A program made the translations under genes and the position numbers. A stretch of DNA of 64,000 nucleotides from JAEUPI01 sp963814435 (GTDB lineage Bacteria; Pseudomonadota; Gammaproteobacteria; Burkholderiales; Burkholderiaceae_C). The stretch is taken from assembly GCA_963814435.1 (NCBI GenBank), contig CAWFCV010000011.1, forward strand, positions 1 through 64,000, given 5' to 3'. How positions within the stretch are numbered: position 1 is the first letter of the stretch; the number at the start of each line of letters is the position of its first letter. The notes under the pieces are model-generated. The model saw only the letters and a program-made list of their open reading frames with translations. It made no database searches and had not been told where the DNA came from. Of this stretch, positions 38,336 to 46,936 are shown one piece after another.

Positions 38336-39520
38336 ATGAACCGAACCGTGATTTGCCTGAGCCTCCCACGCAGGTTGATGCCGGTGTGCGTCGGGATCGC
38401 TCTTGCGTCGGGGGTATCCCTCGCCCAGGCAACCACCTGGCCCGTCACACCGGAGCAGCGAGGCACGGCCCAACAGGTGGCGCAGGCCGGTGTGCCGTTG
38501 AGCGAGCTGGCGCCGAACGCGCCCGACTCGCACACGGTGCAGAAGGGTGACACGCTGTGGGACATCTCCAAGCTCTTCCTGCGCTCGCCGTGGCGTTGGC
38601 CGGAGTTGTGGGGCATGAACATGGACCAGATCCGCAACCCGCATCTGATCTTCCCGGGGCAGGTTCTGATGTTGGTCAAGGTCGGTGATCGGGCCATGCT
38701 GCGTGTTGCACAGCCGGCAGGCGGCGCCGGCGACGCGCCGACCAATACCGTCAAGCTGTCGCCGCGCGTTCGCTACGAGACACTCGACAACGGCGCGATC
38801 CCATCGATTCCGATGCACCTGATCGGGCCGTTCCTGAACGAGGCGGTGGTGTTCTCCACCGACGAGCTGGCGACCGCGCCGCGCATCGTCGCATCCCAGG
38901 AAGGCCGGGTCTGGATGTCGCGTGGCGAGACAGCCTACGTTCGCGGCGACCTGAAGGGTCTGCGTGACTTCCGAGTGTTCCGCGACAGCACGCCGCTGCT
39001 CGATCCGGTCACCGGCGAGGTGCTCGGCTTCGAGGCGCGCTATGTCGGCACCGCCGAATACGTGCGCGACGGCGGTCTGGCATCCAGCGACGGTAAGAGC
39101 GCCCAGATCGTGCCGGCGACGTTTCGCATGACCAGCATACGTCAGGAGGCGGGTATCGGCGACCGGCTCGCCCCGATACCGCAGAGCGACTACTCGGCCT
39201 ATGTGCCGCATGCGCCCGCCAAGGCCATGGAAGGGCACATCGTGTCGGTGTATGGCGAGGCGTTGCTGGCCGGCCAGAATCAGATCGTGATCATCAATCG
39301 CGGCAACCGCGATGGCATCGAACGAGGGCATGTCATGGCGCTGTGGCGCGGCGGCACCGCGCAGGTCGATCGCACCGACCCGTCGCGTCCGCTGATGAAA
39401 CTGCCCGACGAACGGGTGGGCATGCTGTTCGTGTTTCGCACGTTCGACCGAACGTCCTACGCGTTGATCATCAACTCGCAGGATCCGGTCAAGCGCGGCG
39501 ATCGCTTCACACAGCCCTGA
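38336..39520 (+). CDS. Exported LysM peptidoglycan-binding protein
   Basis: A protein of 394 residues with a signal peptide (LMPVCVGIALASGVSLAQAT). One LysM domain lies at about residues 65-112: HTVQKGDTLWDISKLFLRSP, the Trp-rich insertion WRWPELWGMNMDQIRNPHLI and FPGQVLML. The long C-terminal part (about 270 residues) is conserved next to dprA in Burkholderiales; it includes HIVSVYGEALLAGQNQIVII and GMLFVFRTFDRTSYALIINS. It likely binds the cell wall; the C-terminal function is unknown. ATG 38336 immediately precedes the signal peptide. The gene is 25 bases upstream of dprA and likely co-transcribed. Confidence 0.92.
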   Translation: MNRTVICLSLPRRLMPVCVGIALASGVSLAQATTWPVTPEQRGTAQQVAQAGVPLSELAPNAPDSHTVQKGDTLWDISKLFLRSPWRWPELWGMNMDQIRNPHLIFPGQVLMLVKVGDRAMLRVAQPAGGAGDAPTNTVKLSPRVRYETLDNGAIPSIPMHLIGPFLNEAVVFSTDELATAPRIVASQEGRVWMSRGETAYVRGDLKGLRDFRVFRDSTPLLDPVTGEVLGFEARYVGTAEYVRDGGLASSDGKSAQIVPATFRMTSIRQEAGIGDRLAPIPQSDYSAYVPHAPAKAMEGHIVSVYGEALLAGQNQIVIINRGNRDGIERGHVMALWRGGTAQVDRTDPSRPLMKLPDERVGMLFVFRTFDRTSYALIINSQDPVKRGDRFTQP

Positions 39521-39545
39521 TTGCGATCGCCCGCGCAGCGTCGTC

Positions 39546-40658
39546 ATGGCGGCGAGCGATGACGCCGGCGAGCTGCGCGCCTGGTTGCGACTGCTGAACG
39601 CGTCGCCTGGTCTGGGCCGCAAACACATCCGGCAATTGCTGAGCCTGTTCGGCTCACCCGAGAGCGTGTTCACGGCTTCGCGCGACGAACGGCGCCGCGT
39701 GGCCGGCGATGCGTGGAATGCCGCACTGGACACCGAACCGCCAGACGTCGAGGCCGAACTGTCGAAGCTGTTGGCCTGGCTCGCCGAGTCGCCGGACCGC
39801 CACTGGGTGTCGCTGGGCGACTCTCGCTACCCGGACAGCCTGGTGCAGACCGCCGACCCGCCGCTGTTGATGTACGTGCAGGGACGCGTCGAACTGCTGA
39901 AGTCCCGCTGCATCGCGGTGGTCGGCAGCCGCAACCCGACCGCCCAGGGCGGCGACAACGCGCGCGCCTTTGCAGAGCACCTTGGCCGCGCCGGCTATAC
40001 GGTGGTTTCGGGCCTGGCGCTGGGCGTCGACGGCGCAGCGCACCGGGGCGCGCTGGCCGGTGGCGCTGGAACGATTGCGGTCGTTGGAACCGGCCTCGAT
40101 CGCGTGTACCCGCGTGCCCATCGCGATCTGGCCCATCAAATCGCCCAATCCGGCCTGCTGGTCAGCGAGTTTTCGCTGGGAACGCCACCGCTGGCGGCGA
40201 ACTTCCCGCAACGAAACCGCATCATTGCCGGCTTGAGTGTCGGCACGTTGGTGGTCGAGGCTGCGTTGCAGTCGGGATCACTGATCACTGCGGCGCAGGC
40301 GGCCGATGCGGGGCGCGAGGTGTTCGCTATTCCAGGCTCGATCCACTCGCCGCAATCCCGTGGCTGCCACGCCCTGATCAAACAAGGTGCCAAGCTGGTC
40401 GAAACCGCGCAGGACCTGCTTGACGAGCTTGGCGCGGGCACAGCGCCGATGTCGTCGTCGGCGCGCCCGGTGCAGCCGGAGTCGGTTGCGGACCCTTTGC
40501 TGGACGCCATGGGCTACGAGCCGGTCACGCTCGACGCACTGCTGGCTCGCACTGGACTGCCCACCAGCATGCTGAATGCTCGGTTGCTGAATCTGGAACT
40601 GGAAGGCCGGGTGGCCCGATTGCCCGGGGGGCTGTACCAGCGTCGTGCCGCAGGGTGA
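39546..40658 (+). CDS. dprA: DprA/Smf, DNA-processing protein
   Basis: Loads RecA on incoming single-stranded DNA during natural transformation. 370 residues. The N-terminal SAM-like domain reads LLNASPGLGRKHIRQLLSLF. The Rossmann-like DprA core has CIAVVGSRNPTAQGGDNARA, VVSGLALGVDGAAHRGALAG, GLDRVYPRAHRDLAHQIAQS and FPQRNRIIAGLSVGTLVVEA. The C-terminal winged helix (DALLARTGLPTSMLNARLLN) is present. The frame is intact. It is followed by smg after 32 bases, a common Burkholderiales order. Confidence 0.96.
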   Translation: MAASDDAGELRAWLRLLNASPGLGRKHIRQLLSLFGSPESVFTASRDERRRVAGDAWNAALDTEPPDVEAELSKLLAWLAESPDRHWVSLGDSRYPDSLVQTADPPLLMYVQGRVELLKSRCIAVVGSRNPTAQGGDNARAFAEHLGRAGYTVVSGLALGVDGAAHRGALAGGAGTIAVVGTGLDRVYPRAHRDLAHQIAQSGLLVSEFSLGTPPLAANFPQRNRIIAGLSVGTLVVEAALQSGSLITAAQAADAGREVFAIPGSIHSPQSRGCHALIKQGAKLVETAQDLLDELGAGTAPMSSSARPVQPESVADPLLDAMGYEPVTLDALLARTGLPTSMLNARLLNLELEGRVARLPGGLYQRRAAG

Positions 40659-40678
40659 GCACCGGAAATCACCTCGGG

Positions 40679-40684
40679 TATAGT
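40679..40684 (+). promoter_or_regulatory. -10-like TATAGT immediately upstream of smg
   Basis: TATAGT ends 6 bases before the smg ATG, so the predicted transcription start would fall on the start codon. No Shine-Dalgarno sequence is seen between them. The -35 region is weak (GTGAGC at 40,655-40,660). Confidence 0.3.
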
Positions 40685-40690
40685 GGTTCC

Positions 40691-41143
40691 ATGTTCGACG
40701 TACTGGTGTACTTGTACGAAAACTACTGGCGGCCGGACGCCTGCCCGGAGCACGACCAGCTGACCCGCAAGCTCTCGGCCGTCGGCTTCGAGAACGACGA
40801 GATCCAGGAGGCGCTCAACTGGCTCGATGGCCTGGCCGAAGGGTCCCACGGGTCAGCAGTGGCGCAATCGAGCGACAGCTTGCGCGTGTACACCGATGCG
40901 GAGCGCGAGTTGCTGGGCGACGAGTCGATCGGCTTTCTCAGCTTCCTGGAATCCTCAGGCGTGTTGCCGGCGGACATGCGCGAAATGGTGCTGGATCGCG
41001 CCAAGGCTGTGGGCAGCGGGCCGATCGCGCTCGAGGATCTGAAAGTGATCGTGCTGATGGTCTTCTGGAGCCTGGGCGAGGAGCCCGATGCGCTGATCCT
41101 GGACGAGCTGTTCGTCGGTGCTGATCAGCGCCTGATCCACTGA
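40691..41143 (+). CDS. smg: Smg family protein (DUF494)
   Basis: A protein of 150 residues, with the family start MFDVLVYLYENYWRPDACPE, then LTRKLSAVGFENDEIQEALN and WLDGLAEG. The second half has RELLGDESIGFLSFLESSGV, MREMVLDRAKAVGSGPIALE and LKVIVLMVFWSLGEEPDALI. All are well conserved. Smg is encoded beside dprA in many proteobacteria; its biochemical role is unknown, and an acidic helical adaptor is suggested by its composition. ATG 40691 is the start; a -10-like hexamer lies directly before it. Confidence 0.94.
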   Translation: MFDVLVYLYENYWRPDACPEHDQLTRKLSAVGFENDEIQEALNWLDGLAEGSHGSAVAQSSDSLRVYTDAERELLGDESIGFLSFLESSGVLPADMREMVLDRAKAVGSGPIALEDLKVIVLMVFWSLGEEPDALILDELFVGADQRLIH

Positions 41144-41158
41144 CTCGGCGCCTCGCGC

Positions 41159-41175
41159 GTCGGCTGCTCGCCGAC
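41159..41175. terminator. Short hairpin between convergent smg and DUF1631 genes
   Basis: GTCGGC (41159-41164), a 5-base loop, then GCCGAC (41170-41175), in the 32-base gap between the two stop codons. No T-run. It may serve both strands. Confidence 0.4.
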
Positions 41176-43479
41176 TCAATTCAGCAGGCGCGATGGATCG
41201 GCGTCGAGTTTGGCCAGCGCGGTGCGTGTCGCGCGCACCGTCAGCGATTCCTCCTGCGCAGGCAGCAGCAAGCCGGCCTGCAGGAAGGCCGCCAGGCGCT
41301 GCTGCTGGAACAGCACGCAGCGGCCCTGCGGGGTGACGAACAGCGACAGCTGTCGCCTCATACCGTGCCACGACAACTGCACCGGCTCGTTGCGCCCGCG
41401 GTAGTCGAGCATGTACCAGCTACCGACCTGGAGCTCCTTGGCCCACGCGAGCATCGCGGGCGTGGGCATCGAGCCGCCTTCGGCCACGACTTCCAGCTCT
41501 GAACTTTCGTGTCCGGACAGGTCGAGGACCATCGATTCGTCGATCTTGATGTCGGCCGCATCGGGCAACAGCTCTTCCAGCGACTCCAGGCGTTCGGTCA
41601 GATCGTCGAGCCGATCGCTCGGAATCACTGCGGCCTTGGCCGTGAAGGCCGCAGCCAGCGAATTGTTCAGCACCTGAATGTGTTCGTCCTGCTTTTCCTG
41701 GCTCATGCCGGACGAGGCCATCCCGTCGCGCAGGGTCTTCAGCAGCGGCGGCAGCCTGCGGATGACCTCCGCCCGCTCCTCGCGCGTGACCTTCGCACCG
41801 GCCGACCAGATCACGTCGGTGGCGGCGCGCTTGATCGCCTTGGTCTGCTCGGCCTGCTGGCCGTAGCGCACCGCCGTGGTGGCCAACACATCGGCCCAGA
41901 CATGGAACAGGAACTGCCGCACGTCCTCCTGAACCGGTACCTCGTTGAGCATGCGCCGCAATTCGATCGTGTACTGGATGGCCAGCGTTTCGCGCTGCTC
42001 GATCTGCTGAGCGAGCGACACGCCTTTGCGAGTGGCTTCGTTTTCGTTCTTGAAGTAATGCTCGAGAAACTTCTCGAACTCGATCAGCACGGTCTGGAAC
42101 ACACGCCGTCCGGTGTCGGGGTAGGCCTCGACCACCTGGACCACGCGCTTGACCTCCTTGCTCAGCGCCTCGCCGGCATTCTGCGTCGACGAGTCGAAAC
42201 CCATCACGCAGGCTCCCATGCGGTCGATCAGCCGCCGAGCCGGGTGATCGATGGTCGCGAAGAAGTCCGGTTCGGACACGGCCACGCGCAGCACCGGCAT
42301 CTGCAGGCGGGCGAACCAGACTCGAATCGCTGCGGGTATGCGGTCCTCGGTCAGGATCGCCTGGAACATCATGGCGACGATCTCGATGGTGGCGCGCTCG
42401 ATCGGGGTCGCCGCCGCCTGCTTGAGTGCCTGTTTGCGCTGTTGCAGTTCGGCCAGCAGCACCGGCGTGCTGACGGCGCCGTCCCCACGCTGGGTGCGCG
42501 CGCTAAGGCGCTGCTGCACGCCCACCTGCGCCTCGTTGATCGCGTAAACCAGTCCCGGCGAGGCCTGCCTCATCTGCGCGGTGTCGGCAAACCCCGGCAG
42601 CTGGCGCCCGACCAGGTTGTTCAGGCGCCCCAGCACCTCGCCGGCATGCTCGCGCCGCAGCGGCGTGGCGCGGGTCATCAGGCGTGTCTCGTCGCCGACC
42701 CGCTGGCCCTGGCCGAGCCCGCCGCGCACCGACGATTCGGGGAAGTTGCCGCTGTGTTGACCGTCGGCGATCTGAGCGCCGCCACCGGCAGTGGTCATGC
42801 CGCCGGCGTTTCCGCCGCTGCGCGAGCGCCGGATGAACGGACGCAGGTCCACTTCGGGCAGGACCTTCTGCTCGATCAGCCAGCGGTTGGTCTCGTGATA
42901 AGCCTCTTCCACCAGGTGCGCGAACTCGTCGTGGACCACGGCCTGAAGCTCGCGCCAGCCCTCCGGAGTCAATCCGACCGCGCGCCAGCCGTCGCACACC
43001 ACACGGGCCAACACGTGGGCGCGCAACATGTCATGCGTGTCCAACTCGCCGCGCTTCTCCAGCGTCGAGATGCGGGATCGAAGGTCCGAGAACTCCCACG
43101 ACGCGCGGTCCATGATCGCCAGTGCGAGGCGCGAGGTCAGGATCTCGCGCTCGATCGTGTCGTCGTCCACCAGGGACAGACCGGCGGAGGGGCCGCCGGG
43201 TGGTGGCAGATCGCTCTGGCGCGTGGCGGAGGCGCCTTGCAGCGCCAGACGGCGGACGCCTTCGGCGATGGCCTGCTGCCACGCACCGCCCGACTGACTG
43301 AGCGCCTTGGCCAGGTCGCGCCGCAACATGGCGATCGCGGCGACGGCCGGCTTGTCCTGCAGCGCCCGCGCGGTCTCGACCACCGCACTGACCACCCCCG
43401 ACATGCCTCCCATCAGGTAATCGACGTATCGGCGCCGCGCCTGCTGGGCGAGAGGGCTGGGCGCTACGCCGGATGTCAT
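41176..43479 (-). CDS. DUF1631 family protein
   Basis: A large cytoplasmic protein of 767 residues with no signal peptide. It matches the betaproteobacterial DUF1631 family, sometimes mislabelled thymidine phosphorylase. Conserved regions include IMDRASWEFSDLRSRISTLE, AHLVEEAYHETNRWLIEQKV, RVWFARLQMPVLRVAVSEPD, FFATIDHPARRLIDRMGACV and LHNVGV-free C-terminal SWYMLDYRGRNEPVQLSWHG, the last resembling a PilZ-like barrel end (LFVTPQGRCVLFQQQRLAAF). A PilZ-like C-terminus would fit cyclic-di-GMP related roles, but the RxxxR motif is not clear here. The frame is intact. Function unknown. Confidence 0.88.
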   Translation of the reverse strand: MTSGVAPSPLAQQARRRYVDYLMGGMSGVVSAVVETARALQDKPAVAAIAMLRRDLAKALSQSGGAWQQAIAEGVRRLALQGASATRQSDLPPPGGPSAGLSLVDDDTIEREILTSRLALAIMDRASWEFSDLRSRISTLEKRGELDTHDMLRAHVLARVVCDGWRAVGLTPEGWRELQAVVHDEFAHLVEEAYHETNRWLIEQKVLPEVDLRPFIRRSRSGGNAGGMTTAGGGAQIADGQHSGNFPESSVRGGLGQGQRVGDETRLMTRATPLRREHAGEVLGRLNNLVGRQLPGFADTAQMRQASPGLVYAINEAQVGVQQRLSARTQRGDGAVSTPVLLAELQQRKQALKQAAATPIERATIEIVAMMFQAILTEDRIPAAIRVWFARLQMPVLRVAVSEPDFFATIDHPARRLIDRMGACVMGFDSSTQNAGEALSKEVKRVVQVVEAYPDTGRRVFQTVLIEFEKFLEHYFKNENEATRKGVSLAQQIEQRETLAIQYTIELRRMLNEVPVQEDVRQFLFHVWADVLATTAVRYGQQAEQTKAIKRAATDVIWSAGAKVTREERAEVIRRLPPLLKTLRDGMASSGMSQEKQDEHIQVLNNSLAAAFTAKAAVIPSDRLDDLTERLESLEELLPDAADIKIDESMVLDLSGHESSELEVVAEGGSMPTPAMLAWAKELQVGSWYMLDYRGRNEPVQLSWHGMRRQLSLFVTPQGRCVLFQQQRLAAFLQAGLLLPAQEESLTVRATRTALAKLDADPSRLLN

Positions 43480-43511
43480 GTACCTGGGGTGTGCTGGGGG
43501 TCTCGGCTACT

Positions 43512-44546
43512 CTACACCACGGCACCCGCGTTCGGGTCGTTGGGATCGTGCTCCTTGCCGCCTCCGCGCGCCAAATCTTCGCGTTTGACACCGAGCCACA
43601 TCGCGATGGCGGCGGCAACGAAGACCGACGAGTAGATGCCGAACAGAATGCCGATCGTCAGCGCGATCGCGAAATAGTGCAGGGTCGGTCCGCCGAACAG
43701 CAGCATCGCCAGCACCATCATCTGCGTCGAGCCGTGCGTGATGATGGTCCGGCTCATCGTGCTGGTGATCGCGTGATCGATCACCTCCCTCGTGCTCATC
43801 TTGCGGTAGCGACGGAAAGCCTCGCGGATCCGGTCAAAGATCACGACCGACTCGTTGACCGAGTAGCCCAGCACGGCCAGCACGGCCGCCAACACGGCCA
43901 GCGAGAATTCCCACTGGAAGAAGGCAAAGAAGCCGAGGATGATGATCACGTCGTGCAGGTTGGCGACGATGGCCGCGACCGAGAACTTCCACTCGAAGCG
44001 AAATGCCAAATACGTCATGATGCCGATGACCACGAAGGCCAGCGCCTTCACGCCGTCGGCGTAGAGCTCCTTGCCGACGGCCGGGCCGACGAACTCGGTG
44101 CGCGACAGCTTGATGGGCTCGACGGCGCCCACGGCGGTGCAGGCCGGGCGGCTGACCTGCTCGCCCTGCGGCGTGGTGTACTGCTTGGCCGACACCGTGC
44201 CGCCTTCGGCGCCGCACAGCCGTTGGAACACGCCGGCGGCGACCTCCGACTGCTTGGCGTCGCCTCGGATCGGCAGGCGGATCATCACGTCGCGCGACGT
44301 GCCGAAATTCTGCACCTGCACCTCGCCGAAGCCCATCGCCTCGACCACGCCGCGGGTCTTGTTGATGTCGGCGGTCTGCGCGTATTCGACCTCCAGCACG
44401 GTGCCGCCGGTGAACTCGATCGACAGGTGCAGGCCGCGCGAGAACAGGAAGAACACCGCGGCCGCAAAGGTCAGGAAGGACACCACGTTGAACACCAGCG
44501 CATGCCGCATGAACGGGATGTCGCGCCTGATGCGAAAGAACTCCAT
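43512..44546 (-). CDS. secF: SecF, protein export membrane protein
   Basis: Works with SecD and YajC to drive Sec-dependent export with the proton gradient. 344 residues with six membrane segments. Motifs are LSIEFTGGTVLEVEY in the first periplasmic domain, the post-domain block VGPAVGKELYADGVKALAFV, then LGYSVNESVVIFDRIREAFR and DHAITSTMSRTIITHGSTQM. A Burkholderiales-style insertion lies in the periplasmic domain (QYTTPQGEQVSRPACTAVGA). The frame is intact. It lies 30 bases downstream of secD. Confidence 0.97.
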   Translation of the reverse strand: MEFFRIRRDIPFMRHALVFNVVSFLTFAAAVFFLFSRGLHLSIEFTGGTVLEVEYAQTADINKTRGVVEAMGFGEVQVQNFGTSRDVMIRLPIRGDAKQSEVAAGVFQRLCGAEGGTVSAKQYTTPQGEQVSRPACTAVGAVEPIKLSRTEFVGPAVGKELYADGVKALAFVVIGIMTYLAFRFEWKFSVAAIVANLHDVIIILGFFAFFQWEFSLAVLAAVLAVLGYSVNESVVIFDRIREAFRRYRKMSTREVIDHAITSTMSRTIITHGSTQMMVLAMLLFGGPTLHYFAIALTIGILFGIYSSVFVAAAIAMWLGVKREDLARGGGKEHDPNDPNAGAVV

Positions 44547-44576
44547 GGGTCTGCGCCTCCGGTTGCCAGGTGCCGA

Positions 44577-46466
44577 TCAAGCCCCGGCCGGTGGTGTCGG
44601 CTTGACGTCGCCATCCGGTCGCCACACCTGGCCGATCGACACCGACTTCAGCTTCTTCTGCCGGCCGTACCAGAGGTTGACCAGTCCGCGCGAGAACAGC
44701 ACCGCGGAGAACATCGACGTCAGGATGCCCAGGCAATGCACCACGGCGAAGCCGCGCACCGGACCGGAGCCGAAGGCCAGCAGTGCCAGGCCGGCGATCA
44801 GCGTGGTGACGTTCGAATCCAGAATCGTCGCCCACGCCCGCTCGTAGCCGGTGTGGATCGCCGTTTGTGGCGACGCGCCGCCGCGCAGTTCCTCGCGCAC
44901 GCGCTCGTTGATCAGCACGTTGGAGTCGATGGCCATGCCCAGTGTCAGCGCAATGGCAGCGATGCCGGGCAGGGTGAGCGTGGCCTGCAGCATCGACAGC
45001 ACCGCGATCAACAGCAGCAGGTTGAAGGCCAGTGCCAGCGTCGAGAACACGCCGAACAGCAGGTAGTAGGCGCACATGAACGCGGCGATCGCCGCGAAAC
45101 CGTAGGTGACGCTGTTGAAGCCCTTGTCGATGTTCTCGCGACCCAGGCTCGGGCCGATGGTGCGCTCCTCGATGATCTCCATCGGCGCCGCCAGCGAGCC
45201 GGCGCGCAGCAGCAGCGCAGTGTCGTTGGCTTCGACCGTGTTCATGCGCCCGGAGATCTGCACCCGGCCGCCGCCGATTTCGCTGCGGATCACCGGCGCC
45301 GTCACGACCTCGCCCTTGCCCTTCTCGAACAGCAGGATGGCCATGCGCTTGCCCACGCTCTCGCGCGTCACGTCGCGGAAGATGCGGGCGCCCTTGGCGT
45401 CGAGCGTCAGGTGCACCGCCGGCTCCTGGGTCTGGCCGTCGAACCCGGGCTGGGCATCGGTGAGGTTCTCGCCGGTCAGGATCACCTGCCGCTTGACGAT
45501 GATCGGCGCGCCGCCACGCTCGAGGTAGCGCTCGGTGCCGAAGGGCACCGGAGCGTCGCCGCGCAGGGCAGACAAAGCCTCCGCGCTGTCGTCGACCATG
45601 CGGATTTCCAGCGTCGCGGTGCGGCCGATGATGTCCTTGGCCTTCGCGGTGTCCTGCACGCCGGGCAGCTGCACCACCACGCGGTCGAGCCCCTGCTTCT
45701 GGATCACCGGCTCGGCCACGCCGAGTTCGTTGACGCGGTTGTGCAGCGTGGTGATGTTCTGCTGGATCGCCTGCTCCTGCACCCGTCGGCCGGCCTCGGG
45801 CTTGAGCGTGCCCGTGAGCTTCCATTCGCCGCCGTCGCCGCTCTCGACCCACTGCAGGTCGGGCAGCTGGTCGGCCAGCAGGGCCTGCGCCTGCGTCAGC
45901 GTGGCACGGTCGCGGAAACGGATCGCCACGTCGTTGCCTTCGCGCGAGATGCCGGCGTGGCGGATGTTCTTGTCGCGCATCAGGCTGCGCATGTCGCCGG
46001 TGTAGGACTCGGCCTTCTTGGTCAGCGCGGCCTTCATGTCCACCTGCATCAGGAAGTGCACGCCGCCGCGCAGGTCGAGTCCGAGGTACATCGGCAGCGC
46101 ATGCAGGCTCGTCAGCCAGGTCGGCGAGCGCGACAACAGGTTCAACGCCACGATGTAGCTGGGCTCCGCCGCGTCGGGATTCAGCGCCTTCGAGATCGCG
46201 TCCTTCGCCTTGATCTGCGTGTCGGTGTCGCTGAACCGAGCCTTGACCGAGCTGCCGTCGAACTGCACGAAGTCGGCCTTCGTTCCCGCGCGCTGCAGCG
46301 CCGCCTCGATGCGCGGCACGATTCCGGCATCGAGCTTGAGGGTGACCTTGCCGCTGGACACCTGCACGGCCGGCGCCTCGCCGTAGAAGTTCGGCAGCGT
46401 GTACAGCACGCCGACCACCAGCGCCACCGCCATCAGCAGGTACTTCCAGAGCGGATAGCGGTTCAT
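44577..46466 (-). CDS. secD: SecD, protein export membrane protein
   Basis: A protein of 629 residues with six membrane segments and a large periplasmic region. It starts MNRYPLWKYLLMAVALVVGV. Conserved blocks are YLGLDLRGGVHFLMQVDMKA, NRVNELGVAEPVIQKQGLDR, VVQLPGVQDTAKAKDIIGRT, TIGPSLGRENIDKGFNSVTY, ALTLGMAIDSNVLINERVRE and DSNVTTLIAGLALLAFGSGP. SecD helps pull exported proteins through the SecYEG channel. The frame is intact. It sits 49 bases downstream of yajC, in the standard yajC-secD-secF operon. Confidence 0.98.
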   Translation of the reverse strand: MNRYPLWKYLLMAVALVVGVLYTLPNFYGEAPAVQVSSGKVTLKLDAGIVPRIEAALQRAGTKADFVQFDGSSVKARFSDTDTQIKAKDAISKALNPDAAEPSYIVALNLLSRSPTWLTSLHALPMYLGLDLRGGVHFLMQVDMKAALTKKAESYTGDMRSLMRDKNIRHAGISREGNDVAIRFRDRATLTQAQALLADQLPDLQWVESGDGGEWKLTGTLKPEAGRRVQEQAIQQNITTLHNRVNELGVAEPVIQKQGLDRVVVQLPGVQDTAKAKDIIGRTATLEIRMVDDSAEALSALRGDAPVPFGTERYLERGGAPIIVKRQVILTGENLTDAQPGFDGQTQEPAVHLTLDAKGARIFRDVTRESVGKRMAILLFEKGKGEVVTAPVIRSEIGGGRVQISGRMNTVEANDTALLLRAGSLAAPMEIIEERTIGPSLGRENIDKGFNSVTYGFAAIAAFMCAYYLLFGVFSTLALAFNLLLLIAVLSMLQATLTLPGIAAIALTLGMAIDSNVLINERVREELRGGASPQTAIHTGYERAWATILDSNVTTLIAGLALLAFGSGPVRGFAVVHCLGILTSMFSAVLFSRGLVNLWYGRQKKLKSVSIGQVWRPDGDVKPTPPAGA

Positions 46467-46515
46467 GACCGGCCGCCCGGACGATCGGACAACAAGACAG
46501 CGGCAGCCGGCCGAA

Positions 46516-46842
46516 TCACTTGAGTGTGCCCTTGGGCAGCACCTGGACCACTGCGGTGCGCTGGATCTGAACCTCCACGCCGTTGGACACTTCGACGTGC
46601 ACGAAGCTGTCGCCCAGTTTCGACACCTTGCCCAGCATGCCGCCGGCGGTGACGACTTCGTCGCCCTTGGCCAGGGCCTCGATCAGCGCCTTGTGCTCCT
46701 TCTGCCGCTTCATCTGCGGCCGGATCATGATGAAGTAGAGCACCACGAACATCAGCACCAGCGGCAGCAGGCTCATCAGGCTGGATTCGGCGCCCCCGGA
46801 GGCGGCGGGCGCTGTTTGCGCGAAGGCTTGGGATATGAACAC
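46516..46842 (-). CDS. yajC: YajC, preprotein translocase accessory subunit
   Basis: A protein of 108 residues with one membrane helix (SLLPLVLMFVVLYFIMIRPQ) followed by the conserved basic stretch MKRQKEHKALIEALAKGDEV and VTAGGMLGKVSKLGDSFVHV. YajC associates with SecDF. It is first in the operon. The N-terminal stretch MFISQAFAQTAPAASGGAES is typical of the family. Confidence 0.97.
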   Translation of the reverse strand: MFISQAFAQTAPAASGGAESSLMSLLPLVLMFVVLYFIMIRPQMKRQKEHKALIEALAKGDEVVTAGGMLGKVSKLGDSFVHVEVSNGVEVQIQRTAVVQVLPKGTLK

Positions 46843-46936
46843 GACACGGTCCTCTTGTGGTGCCCGCCAGCGCCGGCGGGCGGAATCGCGAATTCTAAGG
46901 GGATCGCTCGCGCCAGCGCCTGCCGCCGGCGCCGGC

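Noticed and set aside
41509..43635. Open frame of about 700 codons antisense to the DUF1631 gene
   Set aside because: Composition is that of an antisense shadow in high-GC DNA; no start signal or family motif.
43473..46523. Open frame of over 1,000 codons on the plus strand, antisense to secF and secD
   Set aside because: It lacks any recognisable domain and is His/Arg/Gly-rich, the mirror of GC-rich codon use on the minus strand where secDF are certain.
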